A stretch of 64,000 nucleotides of DNA from contig URCP01000003.1 in the NCBI GenBank assembly GCA_900546315.1, positions 1 to 64,000 on the forward strand, written 5' to 3'. The DNA is from an uncultured Eubacteriales bacterium (lineage in GTDB: Bacteria > Bacillota > Clostridia > Oscillospirales > CAG-272). This document shows positions 16,877 through 25,815 of the stretch, in pieces. Position 1 is the first letter of the stretch. Each line of letters opens with the position of its first letter. Made by a program: the position numbers and the translations under genes. The notes under the pieces are model-generated. The model worked only from the letters and a program-made list of their open reading frames with translations, was not told the origin of the DNA and searched no databases.

Positions 16877-17657
16877 AAGAGCTTATAAAGCACGAAAAAA
16901 CGACAATCAAGGCGGCTGTGTTCGACTTTGACGGTACGATCTCGACCCTTCGCTGCGGATGGGAAGAGGTCATGGAGCCGCTGATGCTCGAGTGTATCTC
17001 AGGCGAAAAAAAGCGAGCGACGAACTCGTGCGCGAGGTCAGGGATTACATAGACCGCTCGGCCGGAATACAGACGATACTACAGATGAAATGGCTCGCAG
17101 GACTCGCCGTACAGGAAAATCCCGGCGCGCCGTCAGACCCGTGGTATTACAAGAAGCTCTACAACGGCCGCCTGATGGATAAGATCGCCTCGGGAATCTC
17201 CGACGCGGAAAACGGCAACTCCGCGGACTACCTGATCGGCGGCAGCATAGAGTTCCTGTCATGGCTGAAAAACGCCGGATGCACGCTTTTCGCGGCGAGC
17301 GGGACCGATAACGCCGACGTCAGACATGAGGCTGGAGTTCTCGGCGTCTCCGGATATTTTACCCGCATAGAGGGCGCGAAACCCATGAGCGAGTCCTGTT
17401 CCAAGGAGGCGGCTCTGAGAGAGCTCATCGGCGAGAGCGGCTACAAGCCGGAGAACATCCTCGTCGTCGGCGACGGACCGGTGGAGATTAAGCTCGGAAG
17501 AGAATTCGGAACCCTGACGCTCGGTGTGGCAAGCGACGAGAAGAACCGCCGCGGCTTCAATCCGCGCAAGGTTGAGCGTCTGACGGACGCCGGGGCGCAC
17601 GCGATAGTCGACTGTTTTGAAGATATCGCCACAATTTCCGAATGGATGAACAATTAA
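16873..17657 (+). CDS. HAD-family phosphatase with a -1 frameshift at A_AAA_AAG
   Basis: ATG 16873 overlaps the kinase stop (ATGA) and opens with AVFDFDGTISTLRCGW (HAD motif I). In this frame the protein would end at TAG 17050 after 59 residues. The rest of the enzyme lies in the -1 frame: LFAASGTDNADV (motif II), GAKPMSES (motif III region) and LVVGDGPVEIKLG (motif IV). The change falls on A7-G at 17006-17013, which in the upstream frame reads exactly A_AAA_AAG, the dnaX-type -1 slippery heptamer. Either frameshifting makes a 262-residue enzyme, or one A was lost from an A8 run. No strong downstream pseudoknot or upstream SD stimulator is evident. Confidence 0.7.
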
Positions 17658-17678
17658 ATTAAAACGGAGGTACAAACC

Positions 17679-18674
17679 ATGAGCAGAGGAAAATTCATAG
17701 GCGAGGGACGCAGCCGGATACTCGATCTCTCGGAGATAAAGACATACGACTCGCATGACCGGCGCAATCTCGTCCGCATCGACAACATGATAAACGTCGG
17801 CGACCCGCACGAGGAATACACTTCCGACGGCTTCAACACGCTCGTTGACCGCGTCGTCGCGGCGAGAAAGAACGGCCGTCCTGTCATATTCAGCATGGGA
17901 GCGCACGTCATCAAGAACCGCCTTTCAAGATATCTCATCGCGATGATAAAGGAAGGTATCATCACACATATCGCGACGAACGGCGCAGGGAGCATCCACG
18001 ACTTTGAGCTCGCGTATCTCGGCGGGACAAGCGAGGATGTCCCGACGGCGATCGAGGACGGCTCCTTCGGAATGTGGGAACAGACCGGCAGATGGATGAA
18101 CGAGGCGCTGAAGCTCGGCGCGATGGACGGACTCGGATACGGAGAATCGCTCGGACGATACGTTGACACTCACAAGGAGCTGTTCCCTTACCGTGACGAC
18201 TGCGTCTTCTACAACGCTTATCTCGCAGATATTCCCGCCACATATCATATCGCGCTCGGAACCGACATCATACATCAGCATCCGACCTGCGATATGTCGG
18301 TGATCGGAAAATGTTCCGGAATCGACTTCAAAAAAATGTGCGCGTCGGTCGCGGAGCTTGACGGCGGCGTCTTCCTGAACTTCGGCTCGGCGGTCATAGG
18401 CGCGGAGGTGTTCCTGAAGGCTCTCTCGATAGCCCGAAACCTCGGTTATCCGACCTTCAACATAACCACCGCGAACTTCGATCTGATAAACCTAGGCGAC
18501 TACCGCCGCAAGATCGGATACAGCGACCCGAACTACTACTACCGCCCGCGAAAGAACATAGTGAACCGTCCGACAAGTCAGGGCGGTCTTGGCTGGCACT
18601 TCTGCGGTGACCATCAGATAACAATTCCGACACTTTATGACAATGTGTCAGCAAAAATCAAGGAGGAAAAATAA
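17679..18674 (+). CDS. Deoxyhypusine-synthase-like protein of unknown function
   Basis: The 331-residue protein has blocks IFSMGAHVIKNRLSRYLI, HIATNGAGSIHDFELA, GGTSEDV, GLGYGESLG, HQHPTCDMSVIG and FLNFGSAVIGAE. The HVIK...NGAGSIHDFE...TSEDV pattern resembles the NAD-binding deoxyhypusine synthase fold, but bacteria of this kind lack the eIF5A substrate. The cytosolic protein therefore probably acts on a small molecule, perhaps a sugar made by the neighbouring kinase and phosphatase. ATG 17679 follows ACGGAGG. It lies 21 bases behind the HAD gene and 4 bases before the GH38 gene. The function is unknown and the fold similarity is from memory of motifs. Confidence 0.55.
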   Translation: MSRGKFIGEGRSRILDLSEIKTYDSHDRRNLVRIDNMINVGDPHEEYTSDGFNTLVDRVVAARKNGRPVIFSMGAHVIKNRLSRYLIAMIKEGIITHIATNGAGSIHDFELAYLGGTSEDVPTAIEDGSFGMWEQTGRWMNEALKLGAMDGLGYGESLGRYVDTHKELFPYRDDCVFYNAYLADIPATYHIALGTDIIHQHPTCDMSVIGKCSGIDFKKMCASVAELDGGVFLNFGSAVIGAEVFLKALSIARNLGYPTFNITTANFDLINLGDYRRKIGYSDPNYYYRPRKNIVNRPTSQGGLGWHFCGDHQITIPTLYDNVSAKIKEEK

Positions 18675-18678
18675 AACC

Positions 18679-21411
18679 ATGGACAAGCAAATGTACGACT
18701 CGATATGGCACGCGCTCGCGGATCATCTCAAGAGAGGCACTGCACCGGCTTCCGGGCTTCTCGCCTGCGCTGCCGAAAACCCCGGTGACGGAGAATACAT
18801 AATCTCCGAAAACAAGGTCAGCCTGAAGCCCGGCGACAGCCTTCCGGACGGAAACTGCGTGGTCACCGGAAAAATTCACATTCCGGATGAAGCGCTGCCG
18901 GACGGATATGAAAGAACGTTCCTCGTCGACTTCGGAAGGAGAGACGGTCAGTTTTTCGTGAACGGTGAGCTTTACCACGGCGTCGACGCAAACCGTCGGT
19001 TCCTGCCGATACGCGATGAGTGGAAAGGACAGACAGTCGACATAAAGATTATCGCAAAAGGAAACAGCCAATTCGGTTATCTCGGAACGACTGTCATTGA
19101 CAAAGAGGTGCAGGCGCTCCTCTATACCTTCAATATAGTCCTCAATTACTTTGCGACGGAGGACGGCGGCAAATATATGGAAAACCGGGTGATCGACGGC
19201 AGAATGTGAACCGAATTCGACCGCGCGCTTTTCTCGATAGACACGTGCGCGGACGACGATACCTTCCACATACAGTGCGCAAACGCCGAAAAAAAGATCA
19301 GAGCCGCGCTTGACGCAATTGACGACGGCGATGTGAGGGGACTGATCTCACTCATCGGTCACACGCACATCGACGTCGCGTGGCTGCCGGACACGTTCAG
19401 CTTCCAGCCTAACATCCCGCAGATACTCAGGAGATGCGGCATAACCGGATTCTACACCTATAAGATCCACTGGTGCAGAAAGACCGTTTTCCCGTACAAC
19501 GTATTCCGCTGACGCGGAATCGACGGCTCGGAGGTGACCTCCGCGGTCACGCTTGAACGCAACGGTTATCTCGGCAATCCCTTGCCCGACGAGCTGCGGC
19601 TCGCGAAAGAGCACAACCCGCAGGAAGGCAGATTCGAGAACCTGATCTACCCGTACGGCTGGGGCGACGGCGGAGGAGGACCTACCGCCGACATGATCGA
19701 GAACTCGCACAGACTTGCGGATTTTCCCGGGCTCCCAAGAACCGAGTTTATTCGTGCCGACAAATACTTCGAGCGTCTCTCGTCGAAAAACGACGAGCTC
19801 CCGAGATATTTCGGAGAGCTCTACGTCGAGAACCACCGCGGCACAATGACATCACAGGGAAAAGCGAAGCGCAGTAACCGCGTCGCGGAGACAGGGTGCC
19901 AGTCTGATGAAAAACTCGCGGTGCTCGCCGAGCTGCTCGGACACAAGCCGGACTGGAGCGTCATGAGCGACTGCTGGAAGCGTGTGCTGACAATGCAATT
20001 CCATGATATACTCCCGGGAAGCTCAATCAATGCGGTTTACACCGAGGACAGCGCCGAAAACTACGCTGCGATCGACAAAGCCCGCGCCGACTTCATAGCT
20101 TCCACGGGGCTTGAATCAGGAAAAGATATGATTCTCGCGGTAAACACCCTGTCATGGGAGCGGAACGCGCTTTGTGAATACAGCGCCGGGCACGAGCTTC
20201 CGGAAAGCGCGGTAGTCGCCGATTCCGACGGGAATATAATTCCGACTGTACTTCTCGGCGACAGAAAGACGCTCCTGTTCCGTGCTGAGTTCCCGGCTCT
20301 CGGAGCGAAGGCGTTCAAGGTTTCCGAAGGTACGGCTCGCGTCGAGCGTAACGCGGAAATCCACGAGGTCGTCGACGGTCTTTCGGTCGAGATGACGCTT
20401 TGCCGTGCGGTCATCGGCCGGCTCGGAAGGCTCGTTTCCCTGTATGACAAGCGCGCCGACAGACAGGTGCTGCGCGACATCGGAAACGACATCAGACTCT
20501 TTATTGACGGACCTCAGTTCGAGGACGCGTGGAACCTTTACCCCGAGTACGCGGACCGTGAGGTGCAATGCGGCTGGAAGACAAGCCTGAGCGTAATCGA
20601 GAACAACGCCCTCAGAACTGTAATCCGCGTCGATAAATCCATTGACGGCTGCGAGATCATACAGGATATCGTCTTCGGAACCGATTCGGCGATGACCGAA
20701 TTCAGGACAAAAATCAACTGGAGCCTCCGCCACCGTATACTGCGCGTGTATTTCCCGATGAACATCATGGCTCAGAACGCCGCTTACGAGACCGGGTTCG
20801 GCACTTTCTTCCGTCCGACTGTGCCCTCGTGCGAGGAGGACGTCCAGAAGTTAGAGGTCTGCGCGCACAAGTTCGCCGATCTCTCCGACAGCGCTCATGG
20901 AGCGGCGCTGATAAACGACTGCAAGTACGGTCATTCGTGCGACCGGAACATTCTCGGTCTCTCGCTCCTCCGCGGAACGACGTATCCCGATCCGGACGCC
21001 GATATCGGGACGCACGAGATAAATTACGCGATTTACCCGCATAATGGCAGCTACGCGGACGGCGAGGTCCCGCGCCGCGCGCATGAGTTCAATCATCCGG
21101 TCAGAATGTTCGAAAGCGACCGGCAGACCGCTGAAAAAGCGGACGGGCTCCAGCTGCTCACCTGCGATTCCGGAGACATTATAATTGACACCGTCAAGCG
21201 CTCGGAGGACCGGAAGTCAATCATCATCCGCGCTTACGAGTCAAACGGCGCGAGCGGAAAAGCGCGTATCACGCTCAAAGGACTCAAGGGAGAGGTTCAC
21301 GAGTGCAATTTACTTGAAGAGCGCATCGGAGAACCACGCTCTGCCGACGGTAGGTTCGGGTTCGACTATTCGCCGTTCGAGATACGGACATTCTCGATAG
21401 AAAAGAACTGA
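18679..21411 (+). pseudogene. GH38 alpha-mannosidase with two in-frame TGA codons and an internal deletion
   Basis: All segments lie in one frame from ATG 18679 (after AAGGAGG) to TGA 21409-21411, 911 codons. TGA interrupts it at 19207-19209 and 19510-19512. The second sits in the conserved (W)RGIDGSEV motif, where family members have tryptophan, and the first follows IDGRM where Trp is plausible. GHTHIDVAWL is joined directly to LPDTFSF, so the 80-100 residues that normally lie between the H-x-D motif and the nucleophile motif WLPDTFG are missing. The joint sits at a TGGCTG present in both motifs. PYGWGDGGGGP, QFHDILPGSSI and the C-terminal beta domains are intact. It is probably a recent pseudogene. 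Confidence 0.8.
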
Positions 21412-21422
21412 CGCAGAAATTC

Positions 21423-21458
21423 AAAAACCAGCGCCTGCTCCCGCAGACGCTGGTTTTT
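21423..21458. terminator. Bidirectional terminator between GH38 and rsmI
   Basis: AAAAACCAGCG (21423-21433) pairs with CGCTGGTTTTT (21448-21458) around a 14-nt loop; the A and T tracts make it active in both directions. Confidence 0.8.
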
Positions 21459-21465
21459 CCGATTC

Positions 21466-22506
21466 CTATTTTTCTTTCTTTCCCTTGTTGACCATCCCGT
21501 AGACCTCGCTCTTGGACATTCCTCTGTCCTTCGCGCAGGCTTTCATCGCGTCCATCCTCGACTTTCCCTCGTCGATGTAATGCTGTATATGCTCTTCCAC
21601 CGTCATATCGCGCCAGAAGGCGTCTTCCGCGGCTTCCAGCTCGCTTTGACCGTCGACTATGAGTACATACTCCCCTCTCGGCTCGCGTTCGCTGTAGAGT
21701 CTCACGGCGCCGCTCAGAGTGGTGCGGGTTATCTCCTCGTTCAGCTTCGTGAGCTCGCGGCACAGCGATATCTTCCGATCGCCGAAAGCGGCGAGCAGGT
21801 CGTCGAGCGTTCCGCGCAGCTTGTGCGGAGCCTCGTAGAATATAAGCGTCCGGTCGTCGCCCTTCAGCTTCGCGAGCCGCTCCGTCCGCTCCCCGCGGTT
21901 CGTCGAGAGAAATCCCTCGAACGCGAACCTCGCCGTAAACAATCCGGACAGCGTCAGCGCCGTCACAGCCGCGCAGGGTCCGGGAACCGCCGTCACCGGA
22001 ATGTTCCGCTCCGCGCACAGCCTGACAATATCCTCTCCGGGATCGCTTATCCCCGGCATTCCGGCGTCAGTGACAAGAGCGCAGGACTCGCCTCCTCGCA
22101 GTCTCTCGCAGATGACTTCGCCGCGCTCGCGCTTGTTATGCTCGAAATAGCTGACCATCGGCTTATGTATCCCGAGGAGCGTCAGGAGCTTCGCGCTGTT
22201 TCGTGTATCCTCGGCGGCGACGAAATCCACGCCGGCGAGCGTCTTCTTCGCCCGGTCGGACAGGTCGGCGAGGTTCCCGATCGGCGTCGTCACGAGGTAC
22301 AGAGTTCCGCCGACGATGCGATTCTTGCGGTCGTCCTCCGTATATTCCGTATTACGCGATATCTCCTCCGCGCCCTCGTTTTTTTCAGGAAACACTGAAT
22401 AATTCGGGTTTTCGCAGAAAAAAGGCTTGGATTTATGGGTTTTTTTCTGCGAAAACAACCTTAAATCAGTGTTTCCTGTATAATCATGGTTTTCTGAAAG
22501 GCTCAT
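21466..22506 (-). CDS. rsmI: 16S rRNA (cytidine-2'-O)-methyltransferase, with element-derived N-terminus
   Basis: The core of about 280 residues is standard RsmI: GTLYLVTTPIGNLADLSDRA, VAAEDTRNSAKLLT, VTDAGMPGISDPGEDIV, VPGPCAAVTALTLSG. It methylates C1402 of 16S rRNA using S-adenosylmethionine. No ATG, GTG or TTG exists at the normal start. The frame stays open upstream through the palindromic element at 22386-22478 to ATG 22506, which lies inside the trmN6-like gene. The listed start therefore adds about 65 residues, half of them encoded by the element; a GTG at 22395, in the element's end, is the alternative. The true start is unsettled. Confidence 0.85.
   Translation of the reverse strand: MSLSENHDYTGNTDLRLFSQKKTHKSKPFFCENPNYSVFPEKNEGAEEISRNTEYTEDDRKNRIVGGTLYLVTTPIGNLADLSDRAKKTLAGVDFVAAEDTRNSAKLLTLLGIHKPMVSYFEHNKRERGEVICERLRGGESCALVTDAGMPGISDPGEDIVRLCAERNIPVTAVPGPCAAVTALTLSGLFTARFAFEGFLSTNRGERTERLAKLKGDDRTLIFYEAPHKLRGTLDDLLAAFGDRKISLCRELTKLNEEITRTTLSGAVRLYSEREPRGEYVLIVDGQSELEAAEDAFWRDMTVEEHIQHYIDEGKSRMDAMKACAKDRGMSKSEVYGMVNKGKKEK
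22386..22478. mobile_element. MITE-like palindromic element, copy 1
   Basis: The 93-bp element has ends CAGGAAACACTGA and TCAGTGTTTCCTG. Inner arms TTTTCGCAGAAAAAA and TTTTTTCTGCGAAAA flank the loop segment GCTTGGATTTATGGG. It is nearly the same as 36879-36973. It lies between the trmN6-like stop and the rsmI core and is read as part of the RsmI frame. No transposase is present. Confidence 0.75.
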
Positions 22507-23248
22507 CGAACTCACCCGTTTCATATATTCTTGTGAGCGTGTCGGTATAAACGCTCATCTCGCGGTACATTATAAGCGGCGGCGTGACATGGCACCCGGG
22601 CGCCGCGCCCTTCTTCGCCTCACAGAGCACAAGGCACGGCGGAAGACTGACCCTCGAATGCACCATAGTCATCCTCTTCGGCTCAAGCCCGGCGCAGCGC
22701 ATCGAAGAGATAAGATCGACCAGCCTGTCCGGTCTCCACACGGCGTAAAACAATCCCCCGTGCCGGAGCAGCCGTCCGGCGGCAAGGCAGAAATCCCCGA
22801 TCCCGCCGTGAACCTCATGCCGGGCGATCTGCTTTCTCCCGCTGACGCAGATTTTCCCGGAGGTCTTCATGTACGGAGGATTCGAGACTACTATATCGAC
22901 TTCACCACCAAGCGTCCCCGCGCTGACCTCGCGCACGTCCGTTTGAACGCTCCTCAGTCTGTCCGCAAAGCCGTTGATCGCCGCGTTGCGCGATATAAGC
23001 TCCGCGAACTCCGGCTGCACCTCAAGCGCCGCGCAGTCCGCGATCTTGTTTCTCGACAGAAGAAGGAGAGGTATCACGCCGGTTCCGCTCCCGAGGTCCG
23101 CCGCTCTCGACTTCCGGCTCGTCCGGACATACGCGGCGAGAAGGTACGCATCGCTCCCGAAGGTCAGACCGTCCTTTTTCTCGATCAGCCTCAGATTATT
23201 GTTTATCTCGTTCAGGCTCTCGTCATCGGCGAGCAGGATATTTTCCAT
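22484..23248 (-). CDS. tRNA1(Val) (adenine-N6)-methyltransferase-like (TrmN6/YfiC type)
   Basis: The 254-residue class I S-adenosylmethionine methyltransferase has the SAM motif AADLGSGTGVIPLLLL, an acidic ALEVQPEF strand and the N6-adenine catalytic motif VVSNPPYMK. It begins IRLIEKKDGLTFGSDAYLLA-like (LRLIEKKDGLTFGSDAYLLA), which is typical of the YfiC/TrmN6 group that modifies A37 of tRNA(Val). ATG 23248 is chosen because AAGGA lies eight bases upstream. It is often paired with rsmI in Firmicutes, as here. The substrate is inferred from this group. Confidence 0.85.
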   Translation of the reverse strand: MENILLADDESLNEINNNLRLIEKKDGLTFGSDAYLLAAYVRTSRKSRAADLGSGTGVIPLLLLSRNKIADCAALEVQPEFAELISRNAAINGFADRLRSVQTDVREVSAGTLGGEVDIVVSNPPYMKTSGKICVSGRKQIARHEVHGGIGDFCLAAGRLLRHGGLFYAVWRPDRLVDLISSMRCAGLEPKRMTMVHSRVSLPPCLVLCEAKKGAAPGCHVTPPLIMYREMSVYTDTLTRIYETGEFDEPFRKP

Positions 23249-23325
23249 CCACACCATCCTTTTCAAAAAGCGGGCGGCTCAGATGAACCGTCCGCTGATA
23301 TTATGCTTCCGCGCCACGGGAATTG

Positions 23326-24612
23326 TCAGTTCGCCTTCTCGAAGCTCGCGGGGGACGGGATCATGACCTTCTTTATGTCCGCTCCGACCGCTCTTAGCTT
23401 TCCGACGATATCGTCATAGCCGCGCTCTATATAGTGTATGTCGTCAATCTCGGTGCGCCCGTTCGCCGCGAGACCCGCGATTATCATCGCGACGCCGGCT
23501 CTCAGGTCGACCGCCTTAACCGGAGCCGCCGAAAGCTGGCTTCCGCCCTCGAATATCGCCGTCGCGCCGTCGACGCTGATGTTTGCGCCCATGCGCTTCA
23601 GCTCCTCGACATACCTGAACCTGTTGTCCCAGACTCCCTCGGTCAGCACCGAGACGCCCTTCGCTAGACACAGCAGAACGCCTATCTGCGGGTTCATATC
23701 GGTCGGGAAGCCCGGATACGGCTGGGTCTTGATATTTATCCGGTTGAGGTCGCCTATGTGTCTTACCTCGACAGAATCGTCGTTCTCGATGACCTCGACG
23801 CCCATCTCCTCGAGCTTCGCGGAGATCGACTCAAGATGCTTCGGTATGACGTTCGTTATGAGCAGATGCCCCTGCGTCGCCGCGGCAGCGCACATATATG
23901 TGCCCGCCTCGATCATATCCGGAATTATCGCGTAAGTGCTGCCGTACAGCCTGTCGACGCCGCGTATCTTTATGACGTCGGTTCCCGCGCCGGAAATCTT
24001 CGCGCCGCAGGAATTGAGGAAATTCGCGAGGTCGACTATATGCGGCTCGCGCGCCGCGTTCTCGATGACGGTGTTCCCCTTCGCGAGCACCGACGCGATT
24101 ATCACGTTTATAGTACCGCCAACGGTCACCGTGTCGAAATATATCGACGCGCCGTGAAGGTTCTCCGCCTTCGCGTCGACATACCCGCTCTCAACCGAGA
24201 CCTTCGCGCCGAGAGCCTTGAAGCCCTTGATATGCTGGTCAATCGGTCTGACGCCGAAGTCGCATCCGCCGGGAAGACCGACATACGCCCGTCCCCAGCG
24301 CCCGAGCTCCGCGCCGATCAGGTAATACGACCCGCGCATCTTCCTGACAAGCTCATACGGAGACACTCCGCCCTTCGCCGGTCTCGAGTCTATCTCGACC
24401 GTGTTCCTCGACAGCATACGTATCCTGCATCCCATCGCGGACAGAATCTCGAGCGAGAGAGCCACGTCGCTTATCGACGGGACGTTCTCTATTATACATT
24501 TATCGTTTATCAGCAGCGTCGCCAGTATTATCGGCACAGCCGCGTTCTTCGCGCCGCTGACCTCGACCGTTCCGCAGAGCGGCCTGCCGCCGTTTATGAT
24601 TATCTTTTCCAT
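23326..24612 (-). CDS. murA: UDP-N-acetylglucosamine 1-carboxyvinyltransferase
   Basis: The 428-residue enzyme transfers enolpyruvate from PEP to UDP-GlcNAc in the first committed step of peptidoglycan synthesis. It has the family pattern: GTVEVSGAKNAAVPIILATLL near the N-terminus, KMRGSYYLIGAELGRWG, and the loop GGCDFGVRPIDQH with the PEP-reactive cysteine present. ATG 24612 (MEKIIINGG) has an AAGGT site five bases before it. The gene is read from a promoter at 24740-24768 and lies downstream of the wal cluster, with the trmN6-like gene following. Confidence 0.95.
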   Translation of the reverse strand: MEKIIINGGRPLCGTVEVSGAKNAAVPIILATLLINDKCIIENVPSISDVALSLEILSAMGCRIRMLSRNTVEIDSRPAKGGVSPYELVRKMRGSYYLIGAELGRWGRAYVGLPGGCDFGVRPIDQHIKGFKALGAKVSVESGYVDAKAENLHGASIYFDTVTVGGTINVIIASVLAKGNTVIENAAREPHIVDLANFLNSCGAKISGAGTDVIKIRGVDRLYGSTYAIIPDMIEAGTYMCAAAATQGHLLITNVIPKHLESISAKLEEMGVEVIENDDSVEVRHIGDLNRINIKTQPYPGFPTDMNPQIGVLLCLAKGVSVLTEGVWDNRFRYVEELKRMGANISVDGATAIFEGGSQLSAAPVKAVDLRAGVAMIIAGLAANGRTEIDDIHYIERGYDDIVGKLRAVGADIKKVMIPSPASFEKAN

Positions 24613-24739
24613 AACTACCTTAACCTGTTTTATATCCGCCGTCCGGCGCGGAAAAGCACCGCGGGACAACGTTTGATAAGTATCGTTTGTTAAGCGTTGC
24701 GTTTACAGAGCGTTCAAATACCCACAGTAATATAACTAT

Positions 24740-24768
24740 ATTATAACACCTTTCAGCGCAAAATGGAA
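24740..24768 (-). promoter_or_regulatory. Probable promoter of murA
   Basis: Minus strand: a good -10 TATAAT (24740-24745) with a weak -35 TTCCAT (24763-24768) at 17 nt. The remaining 24613-24805 gap has no gene. Confidence 0.55.
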
Positions 24769-24805
24769 GTACCTTTAATGATTTTTTTACATTCAGGATA
24801 AATAT

Positions 24806-25762
24806 TTACCTTGTGCTTAAATATTCACTATTATTGATGGCGTTATATACAATTCGTGTGCCATCCGAATGATCTATTTGCCATGATAGTATAAAATACA
24901 GCGCGGTCCGGTCCGCGTTCCAGTTCGGCGTATAGCACGCCGTGACAGAAGTAACGCCCGGGAACCCGGCGTCCGGTCTCTCCTCCTCCGCGGCGCGCGT
25001 CGTGAGCGCCGACAGATCGGTGAAGAGGATATTCACCTGATCGTATATCTCCTCACTGTATGTCTCGCCCGCCGTCCCGAAGTACCAGTACCCGCGCGCG
25101 GACAGAAGGTCTTCGCCCTCAAAAACGCACACGGCGCTGTTGCCGTAGACCGGAAGCCCGTCGAGCATCTGCGTCGCGAAAATATACGTCACCCCGGCGC
25201 CCTCGTCTAAGGCGCCGCCATCGATACGCACGCCGAAGCGGTAGTCCTCACCCTGTCCGCGGCAGAGAAAATCCGACACGCGCTTCTCGTATCCGGACAG
25301 CTTCGATTTCGTGAGCGAGCCGAAGTTTTCCGTGACAAGCTCAAGATCATCCGCCGTAATGTCAGTATATGCCGCCCCGCGGATATTGCTATTTTTATAA
25401 TATACGAACCTGAGATCGTCGTAAAACTCGGAGGAATCGCCCCCGGCGGTGATTATCATCATTCCGCCGTCCGGCAGCATCATCGCGGACGTTCTCGGTG
25501 AGCCCGACAGCGCCTCCGCCGCGACGGAAAAGTAATCAGTCGGATAGAAACTCTCACAGACAGAGGCGCTAATACGTCTTAGAGGTATCGCCTCGGCGTC
25601 AACCTCAAGCCCGCGGGACGCGAGTATCCCGACCGCGTCCGCGACCTCCTTCTCGTCGAGGTAGCTCTTATTGCGGTTCTGCACCGATATGTTGTAAATC
25701 AGGAAAATGTTCGCCGCGACGAGCATGGCGATAAGCAGGTTCTTGACTGTGGACCAGTTCAA
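24806..25762 (-). CDS. YycI-like regulatory membrane protein
   Basis: The 318-residue protein has one N-terminal transmembrane helix (NLLIAMLVAANIFLIYN) and an extracytoplasmic domain ending FILSWQIDHSDGTRIVYNAIN. By position (walR-walK-yycH-yycI order) and topology it is the YycI homologue, which binds the WalK kinase in the membrane and modulates it. Sequence conservation in this family is low. The start is TTG 25762 behind GGGAGG. The final CDS of the wal cluster, it precedes murA rather than the usual yycJ hydrolase. Confidence 0.7.
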   Translation of the reverse strand: MNWSTVKNLLIAMLVAANIFLIYNISVQNRNKSYLDEKEVADAVGILASRGLEVDAEAIPLRRISASVCESFYPTDYFSVAAEALSGSPRTSAMMLPDGGMMIITAGGDSSEFYDDLRFVYYKNSNIRGAAYTDITADDLELVTENFGSLTKSKLSGYEKRVSDFLCRGQGEDYRFGVRIDGGALDEGAGVTYIFATQMLDGLPVYGNSAVCVFEGEDLLSARGYWYFGTAGETYSEEIYDQVNILFTDLSALTTRAAEEERPDAGFPGVTSVTACYTPNWNADRTALYFILSWQIDHSDGTRIVYNAINNSEYLSTR

Positions 25763-25815
25763 CTCCGTCCCTCCCTTCGGATTTCACAAAGACATTTCCG
25801 GAAATTCATAAGCTC

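Noticed and set aside
16959..17657. Separate gene start at 16959 for the HAD protein
   Set aside because: The residues it adds before the A run do not match the family, whereas the other frame from 16873 supplies HAD motif I and overlaps the kinase stop.
19207..19252. Selenocysteine insertion at the GH38 TGA codons
   Set aside because: A hairpin (CCGCGCGC with GTGCGCGG) does follow the first TGA, but GC-rich coding DNA forms such hairpins often. The second TGA falls where the family has tryptophan, not cysteine. No selenocysteine machinery is visible.
18679..21411. Alternative genetic code with TGA as tryptophan
   Set aside because: Other genes in the window use TGA as the normal stop (for example at 1165-1167, 9539-9541 and 49608-49610) and TGG for Trp, so the code is standard.
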